Assembly (NCBI GenBank): GCA_964406445.1
Contig: CAYORU010000016.1
Span: 1 to 64,000 of the forward strand
DNA: 64,000 nucleotides
Reading direction: 5' to 3'
Origin: SG8-30 sp964406445
Lineage (GTDB): Bacteria > Pseudomonadota > Gammaproteobacteria > Steroidobacterales > Steroidobacteraceae
A program made the translations under genes and the position numbers. Numbering within the stretch: position 1 is the first letter of the stretch; every line of letters starts with the position of its first letter. The notes below the pieces were generated by a model that made no database searches, had not been told where the DNA came from, and worked only from the letters and a program-made list of their open reading frames with translations. Positions 17,250-25,670 of the stretch are shown here, one piece after another.

Positions 17250-18224
17250 ATGCGCCTCGTCGTCACCTCCGGGGAGCCCGCCGGCATCGGCCCGGACCTG
17301 TGCGTGGCGCTCGCCGCGCGCGACTTCCCCTTCGCGCTCGCCGTCGCCGCCGATCCCGGCCTGCTGCGCGAACGCGCCCGGCTGCTCGGCCGCGACCTGG
17401 CGCTGCGCACCTGGTCGGCGGCGGAGGCCTCGCGCCCGCACCGCGCCGGCGGGCTGGCCGTCGTGGGCCATCCGCTCGCCCGGCCCGCCACGCCCGGCCG
17501 CCTCGACCCGGGCAACGCGCGCTACGTGCTCGGCATGCTCGACGCCGCGGCCGACGGCTGCCTGCGCGGCGAGTTCGACGCCATGGTGACGGCGCCGGTG
17601 CAGAAGAGCGTGATCGCCGACGCGGGCATCGCCTTCAGCGGACATACCGAGTACCTGGCGGCTCGGCTCGGCGTCGCGCGACCGGTGATGCTGCTCGCGG
17701 CGGAGGACCGGCTGCGGGTGGCGCTCGTCACCACGCACCTGCCGCTCGCCGCGGTGCCCGCCGCGATCACGCGCGAGGCGGTGCTCGAGACGCTCATCGT
17801 GCTCGACCGCGACCTGCGGGCGCGCTTCCGCCTGCCCGCGCCGCGCATCCTCGCCTGCGGCCTCAATCCGCACGCCGGCGAAGCCGGCCACCTCGGCCGC
17901 GAGGAGATCGAGGTGATCGCGCCGGCGCTCGCCGAGGCCCGGGCGCGGGGCATCGACGTGGCCGGCCCGCTGCCCGCCGACACGCTGTTCACGCCCGCCG
18001 TGCTCGAGGGCGCCGCTGCGGTGCTCGCGATGTACCACGACCAGGGCCTGCCGGTGCTCAAGCACGTCGGCTTCGGGCACGCGGTCAACGTGACGCTCGG
18101 CTTGCCCATCGTGCGCACCTCGGTCGACCACGGCACCGCGCTCGACCTCGCCGGCTCGGGCCGCGCCGACCCCGGCAGCCTGCTCGCCGCCGTGGAGCTC
18201 GCCGCGCGGCTCGCCGGCCCATGA
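17250..18224 (+). CDS. pdxA: 4-hydroxythreonine-4-phosphate dehydrogenase
   Basis: NAD-dependent oxidation and decarboxylation of 4-phosphohydroxy-L-threonine in pyridoxal-5'-phosphate synthesis. The 324-residue protein carries TSGEPAGIGPDL at the N-terminus, SGHTEYLA, the metal-binding LNPHAGEAGHLGREE, YHDQGLPVLKHVGF and the C-terminal VRTSVDHGTALDLAG. The ATG is 22 bases after surA. The stop overlaps the rsmA start (ATGA). Confidence 0.95.
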   Translation: MRLVVTSGEPAGIGPDLCVALAARDFPFALAVAADPGLLRERARLLGRDLALRTWSAAEASRPHRAGGLAVVGHPLARPATPGRLDPGNARYVLGMLDAAADGCLRGEFDAMVTAPVQKSVIADAGIAFSGHTEYLAARLGVARPVMLLAAEDRLRVALVTTHLPLAAVPAAITREAVLETLIVLDRDLRARFRLPAPRILACGLNPHAGEAGHLGREEIEVIAPALAEARARGIDVAGPLPADTLFTPAVLEGAAAVLAMYHDQGLPVLKHVGFGHAVNVTLGLPIVRTSVDHGTALDLAGSGRADPGSLLAAVELAARLAGP

Positions 18225-19018
18225 GGCACCGCGCGCGCAAGCGCTTCGGCCAGCACTTCCTGCACGACCCCGGCGTGATCGCACGGATCGTGGCGGCCAT
18301 CGACCCCGCGCCATCCGACCGCATCGTCGAGATCGGCCCCGGCCTCGGCGCGCTGACGCGCCCGCTGCTCGAGCGGGCGGGCCGCGTCGAGGCGGTCGAG
18401 ATCGACCGCGACGTGATCGCCGAGCTGCGCCAGCGCCTCGCCGGCGCCGGCGAGCTGCTGGTCCACGAGGGCGACGCGCTGGAGTTCGACTTCGCCGCGC
18501 TCGCCGGCGACGGCCGGAAGCTCCGGGTCTGCGGCAACCTGCCCTACAACGTCTCGACGCCGCTGCTCTTCCACCTGCTGGCGCAATCGGCCTGCATCGA
18601 CGACATGCACTTCATGCTGCAGCGCGAGGTCGTGGAGCGCATGGCCGCGAAGCCCGACACGCGCGAGTATGGCCGGCTGACGGTCATGCTCGCCGCCGCC
18701 TGCCGCGTCGAGGCGCTGTTCCGCGTGGGCCGCGGCGCGTTCCAGCCCCCGCCGCAGGTCGAGTCCGCGATCGTGCGCATGGTCCCGCTGGCCGAGCCGC
18801 CCTTCCCGCTGCCCGATCGCGCGCGCTTCGCGCGCCTCGTCGCGGCCGGCTTCTCGGGCCGGCGCAAGACCGTGCGCAACTCGCTGCGCGGCCTGGTCGA
18901 CGAGGCGGCCTTCGCGGCGGCCGGCGTCGATCCCGGCCGGCGTGCCGACACGCTCGCGCCCGCGGAGTTCGCCGCGCTCGCCGCCCTCCCCGCGCCGGCC
19001 GTCAGCCCGGCGCCGTAG
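18221..19018 (+). CDS. rsmA: 16S rRNA (adenine1518/1519-N6)-dimethyltransferase
   Basis: KsgA/RsmA dimethylates two adjacent adenines in helix 45 of 16S rRNA. In the 265-residue product, KRFGQHFLHDP, the SAM motif IVEIGPGLGALT and the catalytic NLPYNVSTPLLFHLL are diagnostic. ATG at 18221 overlaps the pdxA stop. Its 3' end overlaps the convergent LysR gene by 17 bases. Downstream apaG and apaH, often in this operon, are here displaced by an inserted regulator/methyltransferase cassette and a UspA gene. Confidence 0.96.
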   Translation: MRHRARKRFGQHFLHDPGVIARIVAAIDPAPSDRIVEIGPGLGALTRPLLERAGRVEAVEIDRDVIAELRQRLAGAGELLVHEGDALEFDFAALAGDGRKLRVCGNLPYNVSTPLLFHLLAQSACIDDMHFMLQREVVERMAAKPDTREYGRLTVMLAAACRVEALFRVGRGAFQPPPQVESAIVRMVPLAEPPFPLPDRARFARLVAAGFSGRRKTVRNSLRGLVDEAAFAAAGVDPGRRADTLAPAEFAALAALPAPAVSPAP

Positions 19019-19901
19019 CCTTCGCGGCGCGCGCCTCGATCGCCGCCTGCGCGGCCGGGCGGTGCTTGCGCGCCGGGGTCACCAGGAAGTACCGGGCCAC
19101 GAGGTCCGGCAGCGTCCCCGCGCAGGCTACGCCGTAGACCTTGGCGAGCGCCGGCGCAATCAGCATAGGCGCGAAGAACAGCCCCGCGCCCGCCGCGCCG
19201 AAGGCCTCGCGCAGGCCCGCATCGTCGAACTCGCCCACCACGCGGGGCGCGAGGCCGCGGCCGGCGAGCCAGGCGTCGACGAGCCGGCGCGCCTCGCTCC
19301 TCGCCCCGGGCAGCAGCAGCGGCGCGCCGGAGAGGCTCGCCGGGAAGCGCGGCCGCAGCCGCCGCAGCAGCGCGCGCGTGCCGAAGGCGCCGACCGCGGA
19401 GGTGGCGAGCAGCTTCACGCCGAGCCCGGCGGTCTGCGCGGGTACGCCGGTGGCGAGCACCGCGTCGAGCCGCCGCGCCCGCAGGTCCTCGAGGAGCCGG
19501 GGCTCGTCGCCCTCCCTGCACAGGAGCCGCGGCGCCGGGTCCAGCCCGAGCACGGGCTCGAGCAGCTGGCGCGCCACCAGCTTTGGAACGATCTCGTCGA
19601 CGCCCACCGCGAAGCTCGCCTGCGGTCCGGCCCCGCTCTCGACGGCCCGCAGCAGGTCCTCGCCGCGACTCAGCATGTCCGTCGCGTAGTCGAGCACCAG
19701 CCGGCCGGTGTCGTTGAGCCGGAGGCTGCGCCCCGCGCGATCGAACAGCGCCCGCCCGAGGTTCTGCTCCAACACGCGCAGCTGGCCGCTGACCGTCTGC
19801 GGCGCGACCGCGAGCGCCGCCGCCGCGCCGGTGACCGAGCCGCTCTGGGCCACGGCCCGCAGGTAGGCGAGCTGGATCAGGTCGAGGCGCCGGAGGTTCA
19901 T
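19002..19901 (-). CDS. LysR-family transcriptional regulator (NhaR-like)
   Basis: DNA-binding regulator of 299 residues. The winged helix-turn-helix spans about residues 5-65 (SVTGAAAALAVAPQTVSGQLRVLEQNLGRALFDR), and the PQTVSGQLR helix with the following LFDRAGRSLRLNDTGR resembles the NhaR branch. The rest is a periplasmic-binding-like effector domain. It is transcribed away from the methyltransferase gene with a perfect 25-bp palindrome just before its start. Likely target: the methyltransferase pair and itself. The effector is unknown. Confidence 0.88.
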   Translation of the reverse strand: MNLRRLDLIQLAYLRAVAQSGSVTGAAAALAVAPQTVSGQLRVLEQNLGRALFDRAGRSLRLNDTGRLVLDYATDMLSRGEDLLRAVESGAGPQASFAVGVDEIVPKLVARQLLEPVLGLDPAPRLLCREGDEPRLLEDLRARRLDAVLATGVPAQTAGLGVKLLATSAVGAFGTRALLRRLRPRFPASLSGAPLLLPGARSEARRLVDAWLAGRGLAPRVVGEFDDAGLREAFGAAGAGLFFAPMLIAPALAKVYGVACAGTLPDLVARYFLVTPARKHRPAAQAAIEARAAKATAPG

Positions 19902-19903
19902 CC

Positions 19904-19928
19904 AGATATCCTGTTTTCCCGGATATCT
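19904..19928. promoter_or_regulatory. Perfect palindrome AGATATCC-N9-GGATATCT, probable LysR operator
   Basis: Two perfect 8-bp arms separated by nine bases start three bases upstream of the LysR start codon, in the AT-richer strip between the divergent genes. Position and symmetry suit autorepression by the LysR protein and control of the methyltransferase 76 bases away. The exact LysR T-N11-A spacing is not centred on the dyad, so assignment is by context. Confidence 0.6.
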
Positions 19929-20004
19929 AATAAGAATAATCCGACTTCTCCTGATAAGCGAAGGGCTTCAGACTGCAACCCGATTTCTACCGCCCGAGGT
20001 CCCC

Positions 20005-21249
20005 ATGTCCGCAGCAGCCGCTTCGCTCGCCCGACCGGCCGACACCGCAGCAGACGGCGCCCCGCGTCCGCCCGCGCAGCTGCCGCTCGGCACGCTGCCG
20101 CAGCCCTGGCACACCATCGGCCGCCACGCGGCCCTGGCCCGGCTCTCGCACGACGAGCAGGCGCGGCTCGATGCCGCAGCTCACCTGAACCATTTCCTGG
20201 CGCAGCAGGTGGTGCCCGTGATGCGCCGGCGCTTCGAGGCTGCGGCCGCCGGCGCCGAGCCCGCGACCCGCGAGGCGGCCTGGTCGCTGCTCGAGCAGGA
20301 CCCCGCGTTCGCGGTCTGGAGCCGGCTGCGGCGCGGCTCCATGGAGGCCCGCCAGCGCAGCGCCTTCGAGGCCGCCTTCCGCCAGCGCGAGGCGCTCGCC
20401 GGCGCGACCCGGGAACTCCTCGCGCAGGCAGGCACGCTCGAGCTCGATCCGGACCTCTCGCCCCCGGCATACCTGAAGGACACCCACGCCCACCTGATGC
20501 CCGGCGGCTACCTGTCGACGCACGGGCCCGACGACCTGACCGCCGGCGCCGCCTACGAGGCGTCCGTCTACTCGGTGGTGCCGGGCCGCTCCGGGCCCTA
20601 CAGCGATGGTGCGGGGCGCGCCCTCGCCCGCTGGCTCGCCACCCGCTTCCCGTCGTTCGCGCCGCGGCGCATCCTCGACCTCGGCTGCGGAGCAGGGCTC
20701 AACACCTGCGCGGTGGCGCAGGCCTTTCCCGATGCCGAGGTGATCGGCGTGGACGCCGGCGCGGGCATGCTGCGCTACGCCGCCGCCCGCGCCGCCTCGC
20801 TCGGCATCGCCAACGTCCGCTGGGTGCAGGCCGACATCGAGCGGCTGCCGGCGCGGCTCGGCCCCGTCGACCTCGCCTACACCGCGATCGTGCTGCACGA
20901 GACCAGCCACGAGGCGCTGCGCAACGTCTTTCGAAGCTGCCGGGAGCGCCTCGCGCCGGGCGGGCTCACGCTGCACGTCGAGCAGCCCGCCTACCACGAC
21001 CGCCCCTGGTTCGAGCAGTGCATGCGCGACTGGGACGGCCGCCACAACAACGAGCGGTTCTGGAGCCGGCTCTACGAGCTCGACCTGCGCGAGGAACTGG
21101 CCGGGGCGGGCTTCGCGCCGGCCCGGACCTTCCTCGACGCCATTTCCGCGGTGCCGTGGAACACCGATCCCGCCGCGCCCGGCCGGATGGAGGACTACGG
21201 CCGCACCGGCAACTGGCAGGTCGTCGGCGCGTGGAGGGAGAAAGCATGA
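20005..21249 (+). CDS. Class I SAM-dependent methyltransferase with long N-terminal extension
   Basis: The 414-residue protein has a Rossmann methyltransferase domain in its C-terminal half: motif I is ILDLGCGAGLNTCA (D225-L-G-C-G), followed by VIGVDAGAGML and VRWVQADIERLPARLGPVDLAY. The first roughly 200 residues are helical, with QARLDAAAHLNHF and WSRLRRGSMEARQRSAFEAAF, and match nothing I recognise. The C-terminal HVEQPAYHDRPWFEQCM region could form the substrate pocket. It is coupled to the small downstream gene (ATGA overlap) and divergent from a LysR regulator. Substrate unknown; small molecule rather than nucleic acid is a guess. Confidence 0.85.
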   Translation: MSAAAASLARPADTAADGAPRPPAQLPLGTLPQPWHTIGRHAALARLSHDEQARLDAAAHLNHFLAQQVVPVMRRRFEAAAAGAEPATREAAWSLLEQDPAFAVWSRLRRGSMEARQRSAFEAAFRQREALAGATRELLAQAGTLELDPDLSPPAYLKDTHAHLMPGGYLSTHGPDDLTAGAAYEASVYSVVPGRSGPYSDGAGRALARWLATRFPSFAPRRILDLGCGAGLNTCAVAQAFPDAEVIGVDAGAGMLRYAAARAASLGIANVRWVQADIERLPARLGPVDLAYTAIVLHETSHEALRNVFRSCRERLAPGGLTLHVEQPAYHDRPWFEQCMRDWDGRHNNERFWSRLYELDLREELAGAGFAPARTFLDAISAVPWNTDPAAPGRMEDYGRTGNWQVVGAWREKA

Positions 21250-21530
21250 GCGGCGCGACGCAGCCCGTCGCCGTGGCCGGCGCGCCGGCCCCGCGCTTCA
21301 TGGCGGACGCCACGGTCGAGAAGCTCTGGGACGTGGTCGCGGCCTTGAGCACCGAACTCGCCGCGACGCGCGCGCGGCTCGACGCGCTGGAGCGGGTCCT
21401 CGCCGGCCAGGGCGCGATCGCGCCGGGCGCCGTCGACACCTGGCAGCCGCCGCCCGAGGCCGCGGTCGCCCGCGCAGAGGACCTGCAGGACTACACGCGC
21501 CGCGTCTTCGCCTCGCTCGCGAACGACTGA
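21246..21530 (+). CDS. Small unrecognised protein coupled to the methyltransferase
   Basis: A 94-residue acidic protein. The centre (KLWDVVAALSTELAATRARL, then DALERVLAG) is a heptad-rich helix likely to form a coiled coil, followed by a proline-rich linker (DTWQPPPEAAVA) and a short helix (EDLQDYTRRVFASLAND). Its ATG overlaps the methyltransferase stop by four bases, so the two are probably made in fixed ratio. No known domain is recognised; a subunit or partner of the methyltransferase is the simplest reading. Confidence 0.75.
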   Translation: MSGATQPVAVAGAPAPRFMADATVEKLWDVVAALSTELAATRARLDALERVLAGQGAIAPGAVDTWQPPPEAAVARAEDLQDYTRRVFASLAND

Positions 21531-21576
21531 GCCGGGCTTCGCGCGACCCGCCCGTGGCGGGGCCGCTCGCGCGGGG

Positions 21577-21582
21577 TAGAAT
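21577..21582 (+). promoter_or_regulatory. TAGAAT -10-like box before the UspA gene
   Basis: TAGAAT in the context GCGGGGTAGAATGCCGC lies 36 bases before the ATG at 21619, echoing the box before dacA. No convincing -35 is visible, and the assignment rests on resemblance and position. Confidence 0.35.
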
Positions 21583-21618
21583 GCCGCTGCCGGCGTTTCG
21601 CCGCGCCCGGAGCAGCGC

Positions 21619-22053
21619 ATGAGCCCGTACCGCAACATCCTGCTGGTCGTGGACCTGACCGAGGACAGCGCCACCATCGGCCAGCGCGCCCTCGCCGTGG
21701 CGCGCGACGCGGGCGCGAAGGTCTCGCTGCTGCACGTCGTCGAATACGTCCCGGTCGAGCCGATGGGCGAGACGCTGCTGCCGGCCGTGCAGATCGAGGA
21801 GGAGCTGGTCGCGAGGGCGCGCGAGCGCCTCGCGACGCTGGCCGGCCAGCTCGGCATGCCCGGGGCCGCGCAGCAGGTCGCGACCGGCAACATCAAGGCG
21901 GAGATCGTGCGGGCGGCAGAGGCGCAGGGCGCCGACCTGATCGTGCTCGGCTGCCGCGAGCGCCACGGCCTGTCGATCCTCGTCAACTTCACCGAGGACA
22001 CCGTCCTGCACGCCGCGCCCTGCGACGTGCTGGCGGTGCGCCTGCGCGGCTGA
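21619..22053 (+). CDS. Universal stress protein, UspA family
   Basis: A 144-residue single-domain UspA protein beginning YRNILLVVDLTEDS, with LLHVVEYVPVEP in the middle and DLIVLGCRERHGLSILVNF then VLHAAPCDVLAVRL at the end. The usual ATP-binding G-x2-G-x9-G-S/T is altered here (GCRERHG...NFTED), closer to UspA-type members that do not bind ATP. It has its own -10-like box, and apaG follows eight bases after its stop. Confidence 0.9.
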   Translation: MSPYRNILLVVDLTEDSATIGQRALAVARDAGAKVSLLHVVEYVPVEPMGETLLPAVQIEEELVARARERLATLAGQLGMPGAAQQVATGNIKAEIVRAAEAQGADLIVLGCRERHGLSILVNFTEDTVLHAAPCDVLAVRLRG

Positions 22054-22061
22054 CGTCCCCC

Positions 22062-22439
22062 ATGCGCAAGAGCCGCGCCATCCTGGTGGACGTCAGCACC
22101 CGCTACCTCGACGACCAGTCCGACCCGGACGAGGACCGTTACGTCTTCGCCTACACCATCACCATCCGCAACCAGGGCGAGGTGCCGGCGCGGCTGCTGA
22201 CCCGGCATTGGGTGATCACGGACGCCAACGGCAAGGTGCAGGAGGTGCGCGGCGACGGCGTCGTCGGCGAGCAGCCCTACCTCAAGCCCGGCCAGGGCTT
22301 CCGCTACACCTCGGGCGCCGTGCTCGAGACGCCGGTCGGGTCCATGCAGGGCAGCTACGGCATGGTGGACGACGACGGCGCCGCGTTCGACGCGCCGATC
22401 TCGCCGTTCACGCTCGCCATGCCCGGCACCCTGAACTGA
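22062..22439 (+). CDS. apaG: ApaG protein (Co2+/Mg2+ efflux-associated, DUF525)
   Basis: A 125-residue ApaG-domain protein with a fibronectin-like fold, typically encoded with rsmA and apaH. Family stretches include FAYTITIRNQGEVPARLLTRHWVITDANG, EVRGDGVVGEQPYLKPG and GSMQGSYGMVDDDG. ApaG mutants show altered cobalt resistance and magnesium efflux, but the biochemical role is unsettled. It starts 8 bases after the UspA gene and is followed 15 bases later by apaH. Confidence 0.95.
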   Translation: MRKSRAILVDVSTRYLDDQSDPDEDRYVFAYTITIRNQGEVPARLLTRHWVITDANGKVQEVRGDGVVGEQPYLKPGQGFRYTSGAVLETPVGSMQGSYGMVDDDGAAFDAPISPFTLAMPGTLN

Positions 22440-22454
22440 GCCTGCCGCGCTCGG

Positions 22455-23303
22455 ATGGCCGTCTACGCGATCGGCGACATCCAGGGCTGCCACCTCGAGC
22501 TGCTGCGCCTCCTCGAGCGCCTGGCCTTCGACCCGGCGGTGGACCGGCTCTGGCTCACCGGCGACCTCGTCAACCGCGGCCCCGACTCGCTCGCCGTGCT
22601 GCGCTTCGTCCGCGGCCTCGGCGAGGCCGCCACGGTGGTGCTCGGCAACCACGACCTGCACCTGCTCGCGGTCGCCGCGGGCCTGAAGGCGCTCAAGCCC
22701 GGGGACGAGGGCCTGGCGCCGGTGCTCGCCGCGCCGGACTGCGATGCGCTGCTCGACTGGCTCGCCGGCCAGCCGCTGCTGCATCACGACGGGACGCTGG
22801 GCTGGACCATGGTCCACGCCGGCCTGCCGCCGCAGTGGGACCTGGCGACGGCGGCGGCCTGCGCAGCGGAAGTGCGCTCTGCGCTCGCCGCCGACCGCGA
22901 AGGCTTCCTCGCGCGGATGTACGGCAACCAGCCCGATTGCTGGGGCGAGGGCCTCGGGCCGGCCGAGCGGCACCGGTTCACGGTCAACTGCCTGACGCGG
23001 CTCAGGTTCGTGGACAACGCCGGCCGCCTGCTGCTCGCCTACAAGGGCACGGTCGAGGACGCGCCGGCCGGCGCGATCCCCTGGTTCCGCCACCCGGGAC
23101 GACGGTCCGCTGGCGAACGGATCGTGGCCGGCCACTGGTCGGCGCTCGGCTACCTCGACGAGGGCGGCGTGCTCGCGCTCGACACCGGCTGCGTGTGGGG
23201 CGGGTCGCTGTGCGCGGTGCGTCTCGACGCGCCCGGGCCGCCGGTTCGGGTCGCCTGCCGTGGCACGCTGCGGCCCGACGAGGACCGCGCAGGCGCCGAG
23301 TGA
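22455..23303 (+). CDS. apaH: Symmetrical bis(5'-nucleosyl)-tetraphosphatase (ApaH)
   Basis: Hydrolyses Ap4A to two ADP and also removes Np4 caps from RNA. The metallophosphoesterase motifs are in order: YAIGDIQGC, LTGDLVNRGPDS, LGNHDLHLLA, and a later MVHAGLPPQWD. The 282-residue length is typical. It follows apaG closely on the same strand and faces a convergent hypothetical gene six bases away. Confidence 0.95.
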   Translation: MAVYAIGDIQGCHLELLRLLERLAFDPAVDRLWLTGDLVNRGPDSLAVLRFVRGLGEAATVVLGNHDLHLLAVAAGLKALKPGDEGLAPVLAAPDCDALLDWLAGQPLLHHDGTLGWTMVHAGLPPQWDLATAAACAAEVRSALAADREGFLARMYGNQPDCWGEGLGPAERHRFTVNCLTRLRFVDNAGRLLLAYKGTVEDAPAGAIPWFRHPGRRSAGERIVAGHWSALGYLDEGGVLALDTGCVWGGSLCAVRLDAPGPPVRVACRGTLRPDEDRAGAE

Positions 23304-23309
23304 GGCGCC

Positions 23310-23876
23310 TCAGCGCCGCGCCGGGGCATCAGGATCCGGCAGGCCCTCGAGCACGTCGAAGCCGAGCACGAAGCTCGTGCCCGACAACTGGTGGGGAATG
23401 CAGCGGATGTCCGCCGACAGCCGGCGGGTCGTGAAGGCCGGCAGCACGCGGTCGCGGAACTGCTCGACCAGTTCGCAGTCGCCGAGCTCGAGCTCGCGCG
23501 GTTTCTTGCGCGTGAGGGCCACCGTCTTCCAGCGGGCCAGCACCGGCTCGCCCAGGTCCGTGTCGGCCGGCTTCGGCAAGGCGGCGGTGTGGAACACCAT
23601 GCGCACCCGCGGGAAGGGCTCGACGCGGCCCGCCTGCTCGGTGCAGGCGCGCGTGAGGACCTTGAAGTCCGGGCGGGCGCCCGCCGCCTTCAGCAGCAGC
23701 TTCATCTTGCTGCGCAGGCCGTCGCAGCTGTAGCGGGTGGTGAAGCCCATGTAGGTGAACTCGATCTCGTGCCGCTGCCAGCTCGCCGCGACCTCGCGGC
23801 CGTCGGGCGACGCGGCCGGCGCCGCCAAGGGCAGCGACGCCAGCAGCAGCAACAGCACGGTACCAGTCCTCGGCAC
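23310..23876 (-). CDS. Exported hypothetical protein
   Basis: Predicted 188-residue periplasmic protein not matched to a named family. GTG at 23876 gives a clean signal peptide (PRTGTVLLLLLASLPLAAPA) with a GAGGAG ribosome site; an ATG at 23918 would add 14 residues. The mature part has cysteines in YSCDGLRSK, TRACTEQ, GDCELVEQF and IRCIPHQL, which could form two disulfides, and a basic TRKKPRELELGDC stretch. It is convergent with apaH and lies alone on this strand, upstream of the divergent cyclase-family gene. Confidence 0.7.
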   Translation of the reverse strand: MPRTGTVLLLLLASLPLAAPAASPDGREVAASWQRHEIEFTYMGFTTRYSCDGLRSKMKLLLKAAGARPDFKVLTRACTEQAGRVEPFPRVRMVFHTAALPKPADTDLGEPVLARWKTVALTRKKPRELELGDCELVEQFRDRVLPAFTTRRLSADIRCIPHQLSGTSFVLGFDVLEGLPDPDAPARR

Positions 23877-23993
23877 GGTCTCGAACGCTCCTCGAGGCGG
23901 GCAGCGCGGGGGGGGCATCCCGGGGGTATTGCGTAGACCGGACCCGCGGCCGGCGGTTCCGCGGACCTCGCCTGTGTCCGGGCGAGCCGTGGT

Positions 23994-23999
23994 TATACT
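23994..23999 (+). promoter_or_regulatory. TATACT -10-like box before the cyclase-family gene
   Basis: TATACT in CGTGGTTATACTGGCGC lies 28 bases before the ATG at 24028, an AT-rich island in a GC-rich strip. No -35 is obvious. Confidence 0.35.
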
Positions 24000-24027
24000 G
24001 GCGCCCGCGCCCTGACGGAAGCCCCGC

Positions 24028-24852
24028 ATGACCGTGATGCGCTTCGAGCTGGAGGGAAGGCGGCTGCTCGCGGATCTCGCCGATCCGCTGTCGGTGGCGA
24101 TCCCGCTCGACTTCGGCGGGCCGCAGCCGGCGGCCTTCGGCGCGCCGCCGGCGGCCGCCCGGGTGCTGCGCGGGGCGGGGTTCGTCGGCGACACGCGCCA
24201 GGGCGGCAGCTGCAACTGCGAGGAGCTGACGCTCGCGCCGCACGGCAACGGCACGCACACCGAGTGCGTCGGCCACCTCACCGACGAGCGCGTGTCCGTG
24301 AGCGAGGCCGTGCGCGGCGGGCTGTGCCTGGCGCTGCTCGTTTCCGTCCGGCCGACGTCCGCCGCCGCGACGAGCGAGTCCACGGATCCTGCGCCCGAGC
24401 CCGGCGACCGGCTGATCACCGCGGCGGACCTCGCCTCGGCCGCGGCCGGTCATCGCGAGCTCACGCCGCGCGCGCTCGTCGTGCGCACGCTGCCGAACGG
24501 CGTCGAGCGCATGTCGCGCAGCTACGCCGGCCCGGCGCCGGCGCCCTACCTGACGCGCGAAGCCGCCGCCTGGCTGGTCGGGCGCGGCGTCGAGCACCTC
24601 GTGCTGGACGTGCCCTCCGCGGACCGGGCCTCCGACGGCGGCCGGCTGACCGCCCACCGGACCTTCTTCGGCCTGCCGCCGGGCAGCCACCGCGCGCACG
24701 ACGCCACGCGCCCGCTCGCGAGCATCACCGAGCTCGCCTACATCGCGCCGACCATCCGCGACGGCTGGTACCTGCTGAACCTGCAGCTGCCCGCGTTCCT
24801 CACCGACGCCGCGCCGAGCCGGCCGATCCTGTTCCCGGTCAGGTTCGAGTAG
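24028..24852 (+). CDS. Cyclase/kynurenine formamidase-family metal-dependent hydrolase
   Basis: A 274-residue protein of the cyclase (KynB-like) family. The metal-binding motif is seen as HGNGTHTECVGHL, a variant of HxGTHxDxPxH in which Glu-Cys replaces the usual Asp-x-Pro, and further family-like stretches are YLTREAAAWLVGRGVEHLVLDVPSADR and TAHRTFFGLPPGSHRAHD. A second in-frame ATG at 24037 could be the true start. There are no other tryptophan-catabolism genes nearby, so a kynurenine role is not supported; the substrate is open. Confidence 0.82.
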   Translation: MTVMRFELEGRRLLADLADPLSVAIPLDFGGPQPAAFGAPPAAARVLRGAGFVGDTRQGGSCNCEELTLAPHGNGTHTECVGHLTDERVSVSEAVRGGLCLALLVSVRPTSAAATSESTDPAPEPGDRLITAADLASAAAGHRELTPRALVVRTLPNGVERMSRSYAGPAPAPYLTREAAAWLVGRGVEHLVLDVPSADRASDGGRLTAHRTFFGLPPGSHRAHDATRPLASITELAYIAPTIRDGWYLLNLQLPAFLTDAAPSRPILFPVRFE

Positions 24853-24956
24853 GTGCGCGGCAAGCGAACCAGGGCGCCGGGGCGCTTCGGGCGGGCGATT
24901 GAGCCGACCCGCGACCCGCTGTTTGCGGGCGAGGCGGCGCTGCTGAAGTCGCTGCC

Positions 24957-25541
24957 ATGGCGGCGGCGGCCAGGCCCACGGCGGTAGACAGGTCGCCGTC
25001 AGGAATGACATCCGCCGACTCTCGAGAGGCACCACGACCGTTCCTGATCCGGGCCGAGGCTCCGGGCGATGCCCCCGCCATCGATGGCCTGATCCGGCGC
25101 GCGTTTGCTGACGATCCGCATGGCTCCCACAACGAAGAGCGCATCGTCCGCGCGCTGCGGGCCGCAGGCGCCCTGTCCGTGTCGCTGGTTGCCGGGCAGG
25201 GTGATGCGATCATCGGGCACGTGGCCTTCTCGCCCGTCGCCGTCGGCTCTGGCGCGCAGCGCTGGTATGGGCTCGGTCCGCTGGCGGTCGAGCCCGCGTT
25301 CCAGCAACGCGGCATCGGCAGCGCGCTCGTCGAGGCCGGGCTTGCCGAGCTCGAGGCCCTTGCGGCCGCTGGCTGCGTCGTGCTGGGTGAGCCCGGTTAC
25401 TACGGCCGCTTCGGCTTCAGGGTCGTCGAGGGCCTCGTGTATCCAGGCCCGCCCCCGGAATACTTCCTCGGCAAGGTGCTCGACGGCGTGCCGCCGACGG
25501 GCGTGGTCGAGTACCATGACGCCTTCTCGATCGAGCCCTGA
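24957..25541 (+). CDS. GNAT-family N-acetyltransferase (YhbS-like)
   Basis: A 194-residue acetyltransferase. GNAT motif A is GLGPLAVEPAFQQRGIGSALVEAGL (acetyl-CoA binding QRGIGS), followed by CVVLGEPGYYGRFGF, which is typical of the YhbS branch. The GNAT fold begins only at about residue 30 (FLIRAEAPGDA), so the ATG at 25005 (residue 17) may be the real start. It stands alone among small enzymes, and the substrate is not indicated. Confidence 0.85.
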   Translation: MAAAARPTAVDRSPSGMTSADSREAPRPFLIRAEAPGDAPAIDGLIRRAFADDPHGSHNEERIVRALRAAGALSVSLVAGQGDAIIGHVAFSPVAVGSGAQRWYGLGPLAVEPAFQQRGIGSALVEAGLAELEALAAAGCVVLGEPGYYGRFGFRVVEGLVYPGPPPEYFLGKVLDGVPPTGVVEYHDAFSIEP

Positions 25542-25670
25542 GCGCCCGCCCGCGCCGCGCGGTGGGAGCCGAACGTGATCCCGGTCATGTTCCGGCATCG
25601 CCTGCTGTCGATGCGGGCACGTGACGCGGGTGCGCTGATGAGGGTTCGCCGGGCCTGAGGAGGTCCTCGA

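Noticed and set aside
25542..25670. A decayed gene between the GNAT and ABM genes
   Set aside because: The 129 bases contain a good ribosome site for the ABM gene but no recognisable residual protein in any frame.
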